64,000 nucleotides of DNA from Pseudomonas sessilinigenes (GCF_003850565.1 NZ_CP027706.1:3968001-4032000); one strand, 5' to 3'. Shown: positions 48,063 through 57,789, numbered from the stretch's first letter. Numbers and translations: made by a program. Notes: generated by a model not told the origin, from the letters alone.

Positions 48063-49319
48063 ATGAAGGTTGTTCTGGTGGGGGCCACAGGGTTTGTCGG
48101 CCGTCATCTGCTGGCGGCGTTGCACGCCGCCGGTCATCAATTGATCGCTACCAGCCGCCAGCCACAACCTCGGGGTTTGCCCGGGGTGCAGTGGTTGCAG
48201 CTGGATCTTGACCGTCTCGGTCGTGAGCCCGGTTCGTTCGAACTGCCAGCGGATACCGATCTACTGATCAATGCCGCCGGTTTGCTGAGCAACGACCCCC
48301 AGGCCTTGAGCCTGACCCAGGACCTGGGTACGCGCGCGCTGTTCGACCTGGCGGCGGCTCGTGGCACGCGAGTCCTGCAGATTTCCGCGTTGGGCGCCGG
48401 CAGCCAGCCCCGGGTGCCGTTCCTGGCAAGCAAGGCCGTGGCGGACGACTATCTGCTGGGCCTGGGCATTTCAGCCGTGGTGCTGCGTCCTTCATTGGTG
48501 CTGGGGGCGGGTGGTGCCAGTAGCGGTTGGCTGGCACGACTCTCGCCCTGGCCGCTGATCCCGCTGCTGTCCTCCAGGGCACAGATGCAGCCCCTGCATG
48601 TGGATGACTTGAGCGCCGCGGTGCTGGCGCTGCTGCGGCAGTGGCCGACAGAATCCATGGTCCTGCCGCTGGTTGGCCCGGAGCGGATGACCATGGGGCA
48701 ATTGCTCGATCGCCTGCGAGCGGCCCAAGGCTGGGCGCCGGCCCGTTATATCCAGTTGCCGGGGCCGCTCCTGGGCCTGGCCGCGCTGCTGGGCGAGCGC
48801 CTGGGTTGGCGGGCGCTGAGCCGGCAAAGCCTGAGCATGGCCCGGCAGGACAACCTGGCGGACCCCGAGGTGCTGGCATCGGTCTGTGGTTATCACGCCG
48901 CTCCCCTGGCGACGCGCCTGCAGGGCTGGCCCCAGGCCGGGCAAACCACCCAGTGGGTGCTGCGGCCGCTGCTATTGGCGGTGATGGTGCTGATCTGGCT
49001 CGGGACGGCAGTGGTGTGCATCGGCCCCGGCTACGACTGGGGCCTGCGGATCATGGCCGAGGCTGGGGTGCAGGGCGCCTGGGCGGTGCTGGCGGTGATC
49101 GGTGGTTCGCTCTGCGACGCGGTGCTGGGCGTCGGCCTGCTGCTGCGGCGCTGGCGCCGGCGGGCCTTGCAGGCGCAATTGCTGCTGATGTTTGGCTACA
49201 CGCTGATCATCAGCCTGATCCTGCCGCATTTCTGGTTTGACCCTTATGCCGCCGTCGCCAAGAACCTGGTGCTGATGGTGGCGACCCTTTGGCTGTTGTG
49301 GACCGAACCTCGTCGATGA
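48063..49319 (+). CDS. NAD(P)-binding epimerase-like protein fused to a DoxX-like membrane domain
   Basis: 418 aa. N-terminal atypical-SDR Rossmann domain (about 1-285): MKVVLVGATGFVGRHLLAAL dinucleotide site, then LLINAAGLL and VLQISALGA. The C-terminal 130 residues hold four membrane segments (VLRPLLLAVMVLIWLGTAV, WAVLAVIGGSLCDAVLGVGL, LLLMFGYTLIISLIL), like DoxX-type proteins. The start at 48063 is preceded by TTAAGG. Its TGA overlaps the ATG of the next DUF2269 gene. Substrate unknown. Confidence 0.85.
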   Translation: MKVVLVGATGFVGRHLLAALHAAGHQLIATSRQPQPRGLPGVQWLQLDLDRLGREPGSFELPADTDLLINAAGLLSNDPQALSLTQDLGTRALFDLAAARGTRVLQISALGAGSQPRVPFLASKAVADDYLLGLGISAVVLRPSLVLGAGGASSGWLARLSPWPLIPLLSSRAQMQPLHVDDLSAAVLALLRQWPTESMVLPLVGPERMTMGQLLDRLRAAQGWAPARYIQLPGPLLGLAALLGERLGWRALSRQSLSMARQDNLADPEVLASVCGYHAAPLATRLQGWPQAGQTTQWVLRPLLLAVMVLIWLGTAVVCIGPGYDWGLRIMAEAGVQGAWAVLAVIGGSLCDAVLGVGLLLRRWRRRALQAQLLLMFGYTLIISLILPHFWFDPYAAVAKNLVLMVATLWLLWTEPRR

Positions 49320-49783
49320 GCGCTTACCTGCTGCTGAAAACCCTGCATATCCTGTCTTCCACCGTGCTATTCGGCCTGGGTGCCGGGTCGGCCTACTACG
49401 CCTTGCGGGCTTGGCGCAGCGGTCAGGTGCAGGTGATCGCCGTGACCTTCAGGCACCTGGTGTTCGCCGACTGGGCCTTCACCGCGACCACCGCGGTGTT
49501 CCAGCCGCTGAGCGGGCTGGGCCTGATCCACCTGGCAGGATGGTCGATCCAGCAGTCCTGGCTGATGTGGAGCCTGGGGCTGTATGTCTTGGCGGGGGTG
49601 TGCTGGCTGCCGGTGGTCTGGTTGCAGATCCGGGTGCACAAGATGGCCGAGCAGGCCTTGCGCGATGGGACGCCGATGCCGATGCGCGCCACTCTCTATA
49701 TGCGCTGGTGGTTCGCCCTGGGCTGGCCGGCGTTCCTGGCCTTCATGGCGATCTTCTACCTGATGGTGGCCAAGCCGGCCTGA
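49316..49783 (+). CDS. DUF2269 integral membrane protein
   Basis: 155 aa with four membrane segments. The start at 49316 overlaps the previous stop (ATGA), so translation is probably coupled. Family text: YLLLKTLHILSSTVLFGLGA, FTATTAVFQPLSGLGLIHL and the C-terminal RWWFALGWPAFLAFMAIFY. Second DUF2269 member of the module; the two may form a heteromer with the DoxX-like fusion (inference). Confidence 0.83.
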   Translation: MSAYLLLKTLHILSSTVLFGLGAGSAYYALRAWRSGQVQVIAVTFRHLVFADWAFTATTAVFQPLSGLGLIHLAGWSIQQSWLMWSLGLYVLAGVCWLPVVWLQIRVHKMAEQALRDGTPMPMRATLYMRWWFALGWPAFLAFMAIFYLMVAKPA

Positions 49784-49795
49784 GGCCCAGAGCCG

Positions 49796-49820
49796 CCCCG
49801 GACCGCACTGCGGCCCGGGG
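49796..49820. terminator. Bidirectional terminator between convergent DUF2269 and HAD genes
   Basis: CCCCGG-A-CCGCA / TGCGG-C-CCGGGG: an 11-bp stem with one mismatch and a 1-nt apparent loop that probably opens to 3-5 nt. Confidence 0.65.
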
Positions 49821-49827
49821 CGCCGCT

Positions 49828-50484
49828 TCAATCGCGCAGGCTGATCACCTGCCAGCCGCGTTTCTGGGCTTCGGCGCGCAGGTTGGGGTCAGGGTCGACG
49901 GCCACCGGAGTGGTCACCTGCTCCAGCAGCGGCAGGTCATTCATCGAATCGCTGTAGAAATAGCTGTCTTGCAGGTCGTGGCCGGTTTCTTCCATCCAGC
50001 GCAGCAGGCGGGTCACCTTGCCCTCGCGAAAGCACGGTACGTCGGTGCTGCGGCCGGTGTAGCGACCGTCCTGCATCTCGCACTCGGTAGCGATCAGGGT
50101 TTCCACGCCCAGGCGCTCGGCGATCGGGGCGGTGACGAAGCGGTTGGTGGCGGTGATGATCACCAGCTTGTCGCCAGCCTCGCGGTGCCGGGCCAGAAGG
50201 GCCTGGGCCTTGGGCAGCAGGATCGGCTCGATGCAGTCGCGCATGTAGTCGCGATGCCATTGTTCCAGCACGTCCATGTCGGTGCGGCCGAGGACTTCCA
50301 GGCAGAAGTTCAGGTACGCGGCGTTGTCGAGCTTGCCGGCCAGGTAGTCCTGGTAGAACTCGTCGTTGCGGGCCTTGTAGGCCACGGGGTCGAGGAAGCC
50401 CTTCTCGCACAGGTAGTCGCCCCAGGCATGGTCGCTATCGCCACCCAGGAGTGTGTTGTCCAAGTCGAATAAAGCCAGGCGCAT
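49828..50484 (-). CDS. HAD-IB phosphatase, probable histidinol-phosphate phosphatase
   Basis: 218-aa HAD hydrolase of the SerB-like IB subclass. Motif [21 protein letters not shown] (Asp7, Asp9), motif [11 protein letters not shown], motif III Lys region REGKVTRLL and motif [15 protein letters not shown]. In PAO1 the gene at this syntenic place, PA0335, was shown to encode histidinol-phosphate phosphatase, the missing step of histidine synthesis in pseudomonads. I assign that role by synteny and family; a phosphoserine-phosphatase-like role cannot be ruled out. Divergent from rppH. Confidence 0.85.
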   Translation of the reverse strand: MRLALFDLDNTLLGGDSDHAWGDYLCEKGFLDPVAYKARNDEFYQDYLAGKLDNAAYLNFCLEVLGRTDMDVLEQWHRDYMRDCIEPILLPKAQALLARHREAGDKLVIITATNRFVTAPIAERLGVETLIATECEMQDGRYTGRSTDVPCFREGKVTRLLRWMEETGHDLQDSYFYSDSMNDLPLLEQVTTPVAVDPDPNLRAEAQKRGWQVISLRD

Positions 50485-50627
50485 TGCAGTTACTCACTGA
50501 AAAGTCTTGGAAAAGGCCCCCAGAATACGGTCTTTTCACAAGAGTGCACATAAGCTTGGCAGCCTCGTTGCTGCATTCCCAAGCTTTATGGAACAATGCG
50601 GCGACATGCGTTTGCGAGGTTGTAGCC

Positions 50628-51107
50628 GTGATCGACCCCGATGGTTTTCGCCCCAATGTCGGGATCATTCTGACGAATGATGCCGGCCAGGTGCTATGGG
50701 CTCGCCGTATCAATCAAGATGCCTGGCAGTTTCCCCAAGGCGGCATCAACCCCGACGAGACGCCGGAAGACGCTCTTTATCGCGAGTTGAACGAAGAAGT
50801 GGGCCTGGAGCGCGAAGATGTGCAAATTCTCGCCTGCACCCGCGGCTGGTTGCGCTATCGTTTGCCGCAGCGCCTGGTAAGGACCCACAGCCAACCGCTG
50901 TGCATCGGCCAAAAGCAGAAATGGTTTCTCTTGCGCCTGATCTCCAACGAGCAGCGGGTGCGGATGGATTTGACCGGTAAACCGGAATTCGATGGCTGGC
51001 GCTGGGTCAGTTATTGGTACCCGTTGGGCCAGGTGGTGACATTCAAGCGCGAAGTGTATCGCCGCGCTCTCAAAGAGCTTGCCCCGCGCCTTCTAGTGCG
51101 CGACTGA
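50628..51107 (+). CDS. rppH: RNA pyrophosphohydrolase
   Basis: Nudix enzyme (159 aa) that removes pyrophosphate from 5' ends of mRNA and so starts decay. The GTG start at 50628 gives the conserved [19 protein letters not shown] lies upstream. The Nudix box [20 protein letters not shown] then VGL is intact (metal Glu residues 53, 56, 57). C-terminal [20 protein letters not shown] is family typical. 22 bp before ptsP, so the two form the well known rppH-ptsP pair. Confidence 0.96.
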   Translation: MIDPDGFRPNVGIILTNDAGQVLWARRINQDAWQFPQGGINPDETPEDALYRELNEEVGLEREDVQILACTRGWLRYRLPQRLVRTHSQPLCIGQKQKWFLLRLISNEQRVRMDLTGKPEFDGWRWVSYWYPLGQVVTFKREVYRRALKELAPRLLVRD

Positions 51108-51129
51108 CGACGGAGTTCGACCCCGAGCC

Positions 51130-53409
51130 ATGCTCAATACGCTGCGCAAGATCGTCCAGGAAGTTAACTCCGCCAAGGATCTCAAGACGGCGTTGGGGAT
51201 CATCGTCTTGCGCGTCAAAGAGGCCATGGGCAGCCAGGTCTGCTCCGTCTACCTGCTGGACCCGGAAACCAACCGTTTCGTGCTGATGGCTACCGAAGGC
51301 TTGAACAAGCGTTCCATCGGCAAGGTCAGCATGGCTCCCAACGAAGGCCTGGTGGGCCTGGTAGGTACTCGGGAAGAACCCCTCAACCTGGAAAACGCCG
51401 CCGATCACCCCCGCTACCGCTACTTCGCCGAGACCGGCGAGGAGCGCTATGCCTCCTTCCTCGGGGCGCCGATCATCCATCACCGGCGGGTGGTCGGGGT
51501 CCTGGTGATCCAGCAGAAGGAACGCCGCCAGTTCGATGAAGGCGAAGAAGCCTTCCTGGTGACCATGAGTGCCCAGCTGGCCGGGGTTATCGCCCATGCC
51601 GAGGCCACCGGCTCGATCCGCGGCCTGGGACGCCAGGGCAAGGGTATCCAGGAAGCCAAGTTCGTTGGCGTGCCGGGTTCTCCCGGCGCCGCCGTGGGCA
51701 GCGCGGTGGTGATGCTGCCGCCGGCTGACCTGGACGTGGTGCCGGACAAGCACATCACCGATATCGACGCAGAGCTGGCGTTGTTCAGGAGCGCCCTGGA
51801 AGGGGTGCGCGCCGACATGCGGGCGTTGTCGGAAAAGCTCGCGACCCAGTTGCGTCCCGAGGAGCGGGCGCTGTTCGACGTCTACCTGATGATGCTCGAC
51901 GATGCCTCCCTGGGCAGCGAAGTGAAGGCCGTGATCAAGACCGGCCAATGGGCCCAGGGTGCGTTGCGCCAGGTGGTCAGCGATCACGTCAACCGTTTCG
52001 AACTGATGGACGATGCCTACCTGCGCGAGCGCGCCTCGGACGTCAAGGACCTGGGCCGGCGGCTCCTGGCCTACCTCCAGGAAGAGCGCCAGCAGACCCT
52101 GGTCTACCCCGACAACACCATCCTGGTCAGCGAGGAGCTGACTCCAGCCATGCTCGGCGAAGTGCCCGAGGGCAAGCTGGTGGGCCTGGTCTCGGTACTG
52201 GGCTCGGGCAACTCCCACGTGGCGATCCTGGCCCGGGCCATGGGTATCCCGACGGTGATGGGCCTGGTCGACCTGCCGTACTCCAAGGTCGATGGTATCC
52301 AGATGATCGTCGATGGTTACCATGGCGAGGTCTACACCAACCCCAGCGACGTGCTGCGCAAGCAGTTCGCCGATGTGGTGGAAGAGGAGCGGCAACTGGC
52401 CCAGGGCCTGGATGCGCTGCGCGACCAGCCTTGCGTGACCCCCGATGGCCACCGCATGCCGCTGTGGGTCAACACCGGCCTGCTGGCGGACGTGGCCCGG
52501 GCGCAGAAGCGTGGTGCCGAGGGCGTGGGGCTGTACCGCACCGAAGTGCCGTTCATGATCAACCAGCGCTTCCCCAGCGAAAAGGAACAGCTGGCGATCT
52601 ACCGTGAACAACTGGCGGCTTTCCATCCGCAGCCGGTCACCATGCGTAGCCTGGACATCGGTGGCGACAAGTCGCTGTCCTACTTCCCGATCAAGGAAGA
52701 CAACCCGTTCCTGGGCTGGCGCGGTATCCGCGTGACCCTCGACCACCCGGAGATATTCCTGGTGCAGGCCCGGGCCATGCTCAAGGCCAGCGAGGGCCTG
52801 AACAACCTGCGCATCCTGTTGCCAATGATCTCCGGCATCCACGAGCTGGAAGAGGCGCTGCACCTGATCCACCGGGCCTGGGGCGAGGTGCGCGACGAAG
52901 GCACCGACGTGCCGATGCCGCCGGTGGGGGTGATGATCGAGATTCCTGCGGCGGTGTACCAGACCAAGGAACTGGCGCGCCAGGTGGACTTCCTGTCGGT
53001 GGGTTCCAACGACCTGACCCAGTACCTGCTGGCGGTGGACCGCAACAACCCGCGGGTGGCCGACCTCTACGACTACCTGCATCCGGCGGTGTTGCAAGCC
53101 CTGCAGACCGTGGTCCGCGACGCCCACGCCGAAGGCAAGCCGGTGAGTATCTGTGGCGAGATGGCCGGCGACCCGGCCGCTGCGGTGCTGCTGATGGCCA
53201 TGGGCTTTGACAGCCTGTCGATGAACGCCACCAACCTGCCGAAGGTGAAGTGGATGCTGCGCCAGATCAGCATGACCAAGGCCAAGGAATTGCTGGACGA
53301 GATGATGACCATCGACAACCCGCAAGTTATCCACAGCTCGCTGCAGCTGGCGCTGAAGAAGCTCGGCCTGGCGCGGATGATCAACCCCGCGTCGAACAAG
53401 ACCCTCTAG
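51130..53409 (+). CDS. ptsP: PTS-Ntr enzyme I (phosphoenolpyruvate-protein phosphotransferase)
   Basis: 759 aa. N-terminal GAF domain (about 15-160; VCSVYLLDPETNRFVLMA) senses nitrogen state (glutamine in relatives) and a PTS enzyme I follows: phospho-His near residue 360 in GSGNSHVAILARAMGIPTVMG read in parts, then the PEP-binding barrel (YRTEVPFMI, RSLDIGGDKSL, SVGSNDLTQYLLAVDRNN, SICGEMAGDP). It starts the PtsP-NPr-PtsN phosphorelay. Follows rppH in one transcript and is ended by a terminator at 53417. Confidence 0.96.
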   Translation: MLNTLRKIVQEVNSAKDLKTALGIIVLRVKEAMGSQVCSVYLLDPETNRFVLMATEGLNKRSIGKVSMAPNEGLVGLVGTREEPLNLENAADHPRYRYFAETGEERYASFLGAPIIHHRRVVGVLVIQQKERRQFDEGEEAFLVTMSAQLAGVIAHAEATGSIRGLGRQGKGIQEAKFVGVPGSPGAAVGSAVVMLPPADLDVVPDKHITDIDAELALFRSALEGVRADMRALSEKLATQLRPEERALFDVYLMMLDDASLGSEVKAVIKTGQWAQGALRQVVSDHVNRFELMDDAYLRERASDVKDLGRRLLAYLQEERQQTLVYPDNTILVSEELTPAMLGEVPEGKLVGLVSVLGSGNSHVAILARAMGIPTVMGLVDLPYSKVDGIQMIVDGYHGEVYTNPSDVLRKQFADVVEEERQLAQGLDALRDQPCVTPDGHRMPLWVNTGLLADVARAQKRGAEGVGLYRTEVPFMINQRFPSEKEQLAIYREQLAAFHPQPVTMRSLDIGGDKSLSYFPIKEDNPFLGWRGIRVTLDHPEIFLVQARAMLKASEGLNNLRILLPMISGIHELEEALHLIHRAWGEVRDEGTDVPMPPVGVMIEIPAAVYQTKELARQVDFLSVGSNDLTQYLLAVDRNNPRVADLYDYLHPAVLQALQTVVRDAHAEGKPVSICGEMAGDPAAAVLLMAMGFDSLSMNATNLPKVKWMLRQISMTKAKELLDEMMTIDNPQVIHSSLQLALKKLGLARMINPASNKTL

Positions 53410-53416
53410 TCCGCGT

Positions 53417-53438
53417 GCCGGTCCTCCTTGAGACCGGC
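53417..53438. terminator. Bidirectional terminator between ptsP and the NRDE gene
   Basis: GCCGGTC-ctccttga-GACCGGC, a perfect 7-bp stem 8 bp after the ptsP stop and 14 bp from the convergent stop. Confidence 0.65.
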
Positions 53439-53451
53439 CGCCGACGGCGCC

Positions 53452-54198
53452 TCAGATCCTCAGTTCGATCTCTCCCAGATGCCCGCCATAGGGGCCAAAG
53501 CTGCGCTCGACCAGATGCCGTGAGCCGTCGGCGTGGACGATCAGCGCGGTACTGGCGCGAGTGCCATAACTGGGACTGGCAATGAAGATACTCGACAGCA
53601 GGCTCTCGGTGGCCAGGCCCACGCCAGTGTCTGGCAAGTCGGCGAAAGGCGCGGTCTGCGGGTCGCCCAACAGCGCCAGCAAGGCCTCGGGCCGGGGATC
53701 GTCCAACACCTCACGCAGCGCGGCCTTGGCCTTGAGCAGCTTGGGCCAGGGGGTGTCCAGGCCGGCATTGGACAGGCCATAGACGCCGGCCTCCAGCTGG
53801 CGTGGCTCCGGGTCATGGGCGTTGTAGTGCCAGAGCTGGTCCGCGGTACCCAGCAGCAGGTTGAAACCGGCGTATTCCAGAGAGCGGCCCACTACGTCAC
53901 GCAGGTACTCGTCCAGGTCGATGGTGCCGGCCAGGAAGCGTGCCACCAGTTCCCCGCGGGAGCGACGTGCCGGCGGCTGGTGCGGGTTGCGGATATTGGT
54001 CAGGGCCGCGAAGCGCCCATCGGCGCCGACCCCGAGCCAGGTGCCGCCGGCCTCCAGGTCGCGTCCGGCGTGGATCTGTGGCGACTCCGGCCATTGCGCC
54101 AGGGGCAGGCTGGGCCGGGCATAGAACTCGTCACGGTTGGCCGCGACGATCAGCGGTTGGGTGTGTCCCGGTCGCCAGGCAAAGACAATCAAGCACAT
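53452..54198 (-). CDS. NRDE-domain (TANGO2-like) protein
   Basis: 248 aa. Start at 54198 puts the family signature MCLIVFAWRPG at the N-terminus (Cys2 exposed after Met removal, as in Ntn-like hydrolases), then LIVAANRDEFYARPS, the NRDE motif, and GGTWLGVGADGRFAALTN. TANGO2 homologues are linked to heme or lipid handling in eukaryotes; the bacterial role is not settled. The start ATG follows GGGCCACCTTC with little Shine-Dalgarno. Confidence 0.9.
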   Translation of the reverse strand: MCLIVFAWRPGHTQPLIVAANRDEFYARPSLPLAQWPESPQIHAGRDLEAGGTWLGVGADGRFAALTNIRNPHQPPARRSRGELVARFLAGTIDLDEYLRDVVGRSLEYAGFNLLLGTADQLWHYNAHDPEPRQLEAGVYGLSNAGLDTPWPKLLKAKAALREVLDDPRPEALLALLGDPQTAPFADLPDTGVGLATESLLSSIFIASPSYGTRASTALIVHADGSRHLVERSFGPYGGHLGEIELRI

Positions 54199-54321
54199 GA
54201 AGGTGGCCCCCTGTGTGTTTTTGCCCACTTTACGCACAGAGCCGATGGGTATCCATCGTCATCCGGTGGAGTCCTGGGCCGCGCATCCGTTACCATGCCG
54301 AACTCATTTTTGGATGCTCCC

Positions 54322-55104
54322 ATGGAATTTCTGCTCTATCTGCTCTTGGGCGCCTGTGCGGGCGTACTGGCCGGGCTGTTCGGCGTAGGCGGCGGAATCA
54401 TCATCGTTCCGGTGCTGGTGTTCAGTTTCACCCTGCAAGGCTTCGATGCCTCGGTGCTGACCCACCTGGCAGTGGGCACCTCCCTGGCCAGCATCATCTT
54501 CACGTCCATCAATTCAGTGCGGGAACACCATCGCCGGGGCGCAGTGCGCTGGCCGATATTCGCCTGGATGACCCTGGGCATCCTCATGGGGGCCGGGTTC
54601 GGGGCGTTGACGGCCGAGGCCATTTCCGGCCCGCACCTGCAGAAGATCATCGGTGTGTTCGCCCTGGTGATCGCCGTGCAGATGGCCCTGGAACTCAAGC
54701 CCAAGGCCAGCCGCGAGGTGCCCGGCAAGCTTGGCCTGACCGCTGCCGGTGGGGTGATCGGCTGGGCCTCGGCGATCTTTGGCATCGGTGGTGGCTCGCT
54801 GACGGTGCCATTCCTCACCTGGCGCAGCGTGCCGATGCAGCAGGCCGTGGCCACTTCCTCGGCCTGCGGTTTGCCCATCGCCCTGGCCAGTGCGTTAAGT
54901 TTCATGATTCTGGGCTGGCATGATCCCCTGTTGCCGGCTCATAGTCTGGGCTTCATCTATCTGCCGGCGCTATTGGGCATCGCCCTGACCAGCATGGTGT
55001 TCGCCCGTATCGGTGCGCGCCTGGCCCACAAACTGTCACCGCGACTGTTGAAGCGAATGTTCGCCGCGCTGCTGTTCTGCGTGGGGACCAGCTTCCTGTT
55101 CTGA
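54322..55104 (+). CDS. TauE/SafE-family membrane transporter
   Basis: 260-aa integral membrane protein with about seven to eight hydrophobic segments, thought to export sulfite, sulfoacetate or similar anions. Two family repeats are visible: LGACAGVLAGLFGVGGGIII and IGWASAIFGIGGGSLTVPFL (the paired FGVGGG/FGIGGG). The start at 54322 (MEFLLYLL) is chosen for the membrane start; an ATG-led longer frame upstream is antisense to the NRDE gene. 80 bp before lgt. Confidence 0.88.
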   Translation: MEFLLYLLLGACAGVLAGLFGVGGGIIIVPVLVFSFTLQGFDASVLTHLAVGTSLASIIFTSINSVREHHRRGAVRWPIFAWMTLGILMGAGFGALTAEAISGPHLQKIIGVFALVIAVQMALELKPKASREVPGKLGLTAAGGVIGWASAIFGIGGGSLTVPFLTWRSVPMQQAVATSSACGLPIALASALSFMILGWHDPLLPAHSLGFIYLPALLGIALTSMVFARIGARLAHKLSPRLLKRMFAALLFCVGTSFLF

Positions 55105-55183
55105 GTCGTGACGCAATCCTGGCTTAATCCTGGCGTGACAGTTTCGCCCGGAACCGAAGTCCCAACCCTTACGAGGAGTCGTA

Positions 55184-55993
55184 ATGCTGCCTTACCCGCA
55201 GATTGATCCGGTGGCCGTGGCCATCGGCCCGCTGAAAATCCACTGGTACGGCCTGATGTACCTGATCGGCATCGGCGGTGCCTGGTTGCTGGCGTCGCGC
55301 CGGCTGAACCGCTTCGATCCGACCTGGACCAAGGAAAAACTCTCGGACCTGGTGTTCTGGTTGTCCATGGGCGTGATCGTCGGCGGGCGCCTGGGCTACG
55401 TGCTGTTCTACGACCTCAGCGCCTACCTGGCCAACCCGACCCTGATTTTCGAGGTGTGGAAGGGTGGCATGTCGTTCCACGGCGGTTTCATCGGGGTGAT
55501 GCTGGCGGCCTGGTGGTTTGGCAAGCGCAACAACAAGACCTTCTTCGAACTGATGGACTTCGTCGCACCCATGGTGCCGATCGGCCTGGGCGCCGGGCGC
55601 ATCGGCAACTTCATTAACGCCGAGTTGTGGGGCAAGGCCACCGACCTGCCCTGGGCCATGGTGTTCCCGCCGTTCAGCGATCCGGCGCAGTTGCCGCGCC
55701 ATCCGTCGCAGCTGTACCAGTTCGCCCTGGAAGGTGTGGCGTTGTTCCTGATCCTCTGGCTGTTCTCGCGCAAGCCGCGCCCGACCATGGCGGTCTCGGG
55801 GATGTTCGCGCTGTTCTACGGAATATTCCGTTTCATCGTCGAATTCGTGCGGGTGCCGGATGCCCAGCTGGGCTACCTGGCGTGGAACTGGCTGACCATG
55901 GGTCAGATTCTGTGCGTTCCGATGATCCTCGGTGGCCTCGGATTGATCTGGCTGGCTTATCATCGCGCTCCGGCCAAGAGTGCCGCGCAATAA
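55184..55993 (+). CDS. lgt: Prolipoprotein diacylglyceryl transferase
   Basis: Inner-membrane enzyme that adds diacylglycerol to the lipobox Cys of prolipoproteins (269 aa). Conserved text: [38 protein letters not shown] (catalytic His), and the Lgt signature [17 protein letters not shown] (essential Arg and Asn). Seven or so membrane segments. ACGAGGAG precedes the ATG. Followed 48 bp later by thyA, the usual lgt-thyA order. Confidence 0.96.
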   Translation: MLPYPQIDPVAVAIGPLKIHWYGLMYLIGIGGAWLLASRRLNRFDPTWTKEKLSDLVFWLSMGVIVGGRLGYVLFYDLSAYLANPTLIFEVWKGGMSFHGGFIGVMLAAWWFGKRNNKTFFELMDFVAPMVPIGLGAGRIGNFINAELWGKATDLPWAMVFPPFSDPAQLPRHPSQLYQFALEGVALFLILWLFSRKPRPTMAVSGMFALFYGIFRFIVEFVRVPDAQLGYLAWNWLTMGQILCVPMILGGLGLIWLAYHRAPAKSAAQ

Positions 55994-56041
55994 ATTCGAA
56001 TCCCGGGGCGCAGGTCCCGGGTTCAGGGATGCAGGTAATTC

Positions 56042-57013
56042 ATGAAGCAATATCTTGATCTGGTGGCCCACGTCATCAACAACGGCACCAAGCAGGCCAA
56101 CCGCACCGGTGTGAACACCATCAGCTTCCCCGGGGCGATGCTGCGCTACGACCTCAAGGAAGGCTTCCCGGCCATCACCACGCGCAAGATGGCGTTCAAG
56201 TCGGCGATCGGCGAAATGGTCGGCTTCCTGCGCGGTGTGAACAACGCCGCCGAGTTCCGTGCCCTGGGCTGCAAGGTCTGGGACCAGAACGCCAACGAAA
56301 ACGCCCAGTGGCTAGCCAACCCGTTCCGTCAGGGCGAGGACGACCTGGGCGAGATCTACGGCGTGCAATGGCGCAAATGGCCGGCCTATAAGCAGATCAA
56401 GGTCGCCAACCAGGCCGCCATCGAGTTGGCGCTGAGCCAGGGCTACCGGCAGATCGCCGCGGGCGAAGAAGAGGGCGAAGCCTACGTGGTGCTGTACAAG
56501 GCCATCGACCAGGTGCGCCAGTGCGTCGATACCATCATCAACGACCCGGGCAGCCGGCGCATCCTGTTCCACGGCTGGAACTGCGCCCAGCTGGATGAAA
56601 TGGCCTTGCCGCCGTGCCACCTGCTGTACCAGTTCCATCCGAATGTCGAGACCCGGGAAATCTCCCTGACCCTCTACATCCGTTCCAACGACCTGGGCCT
56701 GGGCACACCGTTCAACCTCACCGAAGGCGCGGCGCTGCTGAGCCTGATCGGTCGCCTGACCGGCTATACCCCACGTTGGTTCACCTATTTCATCGGTGAT
56801 GCCCACGTCTACGAGAACCACCTGGACATGCTCAACGAGCAGCTCAAGCGCGAGCCGTTCCCGATGCCCAAGCTGGTGATCTCCGACCGGGTGCCGGAGT
56901 TCGCCAAGACCGGCGCGTACCAGCCTGAGTGGCTGGAGCTGATCGAGCCGGGCGACTTCTCCCTGGAAGGCTACGAACACCATGCGCCAATGACCGCGCC
57001 CATGGCGGTCTAG
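56042..57013 (+). CDS. thyA: Thymidylate synthase (long, divergent form)
   Basis: Methylates dUMP to dTMP with methylenetetrahydrofolate. Catalytic residues by eye: Arg22 (NRTGVNT), [10 protein letters not shown] (phosphate Arg pair), the nucleophile Cys in [25 protein letters not shown] (E. coli RSCDVFLGLPFN), and DAHVYENH (E. coli THLYSNH). At 323 aa it is about 60 longer than E. coli ThyA (264); the extra part lies mostly around residues 90-160 ([23 protein letters not shown]). It sits in the usual place after lgt. A terminator follows. Confidence 0.93.
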   Translation: MKQYLDLVAHVINNGTKQANRTGVNTISFPGAMLRYDLKEGFPAITTRKMAFKSAIGEMVGFLRGVNNAAEFRALGCKVWDQNANENAQWLANPFRQGEDDLGEIYGVQWRKWPAYKQIKVANQAAIELALSQGYRQIAAGEEEGEAYVVLYKAIDQVRQCVDTIINDPGSRRILFHGWNCAQLDEMALPPCHLLYQFHPNVETREISLTLYIRSNDLGLGTPFNLTEGAALLSLIGRLTGYTPRWFTYFIGDAHVYENHLDMLNEQLKREPFPMPKLVISDRVPEFAKTGAYQPEWLELIEPGDFSLEGYEHHAPMTAPMAV

Positions 57014-57035
57014 CCCCCCCTGTCCTGAACCAATC

Positions 57036-57067
57036 GGGGGCCTTGCGATCCATATCGCACGGCCCCC
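57036..57067 (+). terminator. Terminator after thyA
   Basis: GGGGGCC-T-TGCGAT / ATCGCA-C-GGCCCCC: a 13-bp stem with one T-C mismatch and a CCAT loop. A second perfect palindrome (GCCCGGGA-cgtg-TCCCGGGC, 57099-57118) follows. Confidence 0.75.
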
Positions 57068-57191
57068 GGTCGATTCTGCCGTTGCCGTTATCGAGCTTGC
57101 CCGGGACGTGTCCCGGGCATTGCCGTGCCGGACGGGCAACTAAGCTCTTATGAGCTGCACTCCTCTTATTTTTCTGAACACGAGCCCCTGA

Positions 57192-57776
57192 ATGGAAGAA
57201 CTCAATCGCAGCCTGTTCCTGGCCATCAATGCCAGTGCCGACGCCTCGATGCTCATGCGTGAACTGGCGGTTTTCCTGGCGCAATGGGTGGTGCTGAGCG
57301 TGCCGCTGCTGCTGTTGCTGTTCTGGGTGTTCGGCGAGCGACGCCAGCGAATGGTGGTGCTATTGGCCACCTTGAGCATCATCCTGGCCCTGGCCAGCAA
57401 CCTGCTGATTCGCGGCCTGTGGTTCCATCCTCGGCCCTTCATGCTGGAGTTGGGACAGAACTTCCTGGCTCATGCACCCGGCGCGTCCTTCCCCAGCGAC
57501 CACGCCAGCGGCATGTTCGCCATGGGGTTTGCCCTGTTGCTGGCTTCCCTGCGCAAGACCGCCCTGGTGATGCTGGCCCTGGCATTGCTGGTGAGTTGGG
57601 CACGGGTCTACCTGGGGGTGCACTTCCCGTTCGACATCCTCGGCGGTTGCCTGGTGGGGCTGGGGAGTGCCTGGCTGGTGCGCCGCGGGATCGCCTGGCA
57701 TCAGCTGGACGAGCGTTTGCTGGCGTTGCTGGAAGGGGTCTACCTGCGGTTGCTGCCTGGGCGCCACGGCTCCTGA
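57192..57776 (+). CDS. PAP2-family membrane phosphatase (undecaprenyl-diphosphatase-like)
   Basis: 194 aa with about five hydrophobic segments. The three PAP2 motifs are present: RGLWFHPRPF (motif 1), PGASFPSDHASGMFAMG (motif 2, catalytic His), and SWARVYLGVHFPFDILGG (motif 3, nucleophile His). The KxxxxxxRP Lys of motif 1 is replaced by Arg or a neighbour, as in several BcrC/YbjG members. Likely recycles undecaprenyl pyrophosphate; a lipid phosphatase role is possible. Confidence 0.87.
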   Translation: MEELNRSLFLAINASADASMLMRELAVFLAQWVVLSVPLLLLLFWVFGERRQRMVVLLATLSIILALASNLLIRGLWFHPRPFMLELGQNFLAHAPGASFPSDHASGMFAMGFALLLASLRKTALVMLALALLVSWARVYLGVHFPFDILGGCLVGLGSAWLVRRGIAWHQLDERLLALLEGVYLRLLPGRHGS

Positions 57777-57789
57777 GAGCGTGGCGCCC
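57759..57789. terminator. Bidirectional terminator between the PAP2 gene and cadR
   Basis: GGGCGCCACG...CGTGGCGCCC, a perfect 10-bp stem whose loop holds the PAP2 stop codon; cadR ends 12 bp further on the other strand. Confidence 0.7.

Noticed and set aside
51070..53334. 754-aa open frame on the minus strand
   Set aside because: Antisense to ptsP, whose domains are complete.
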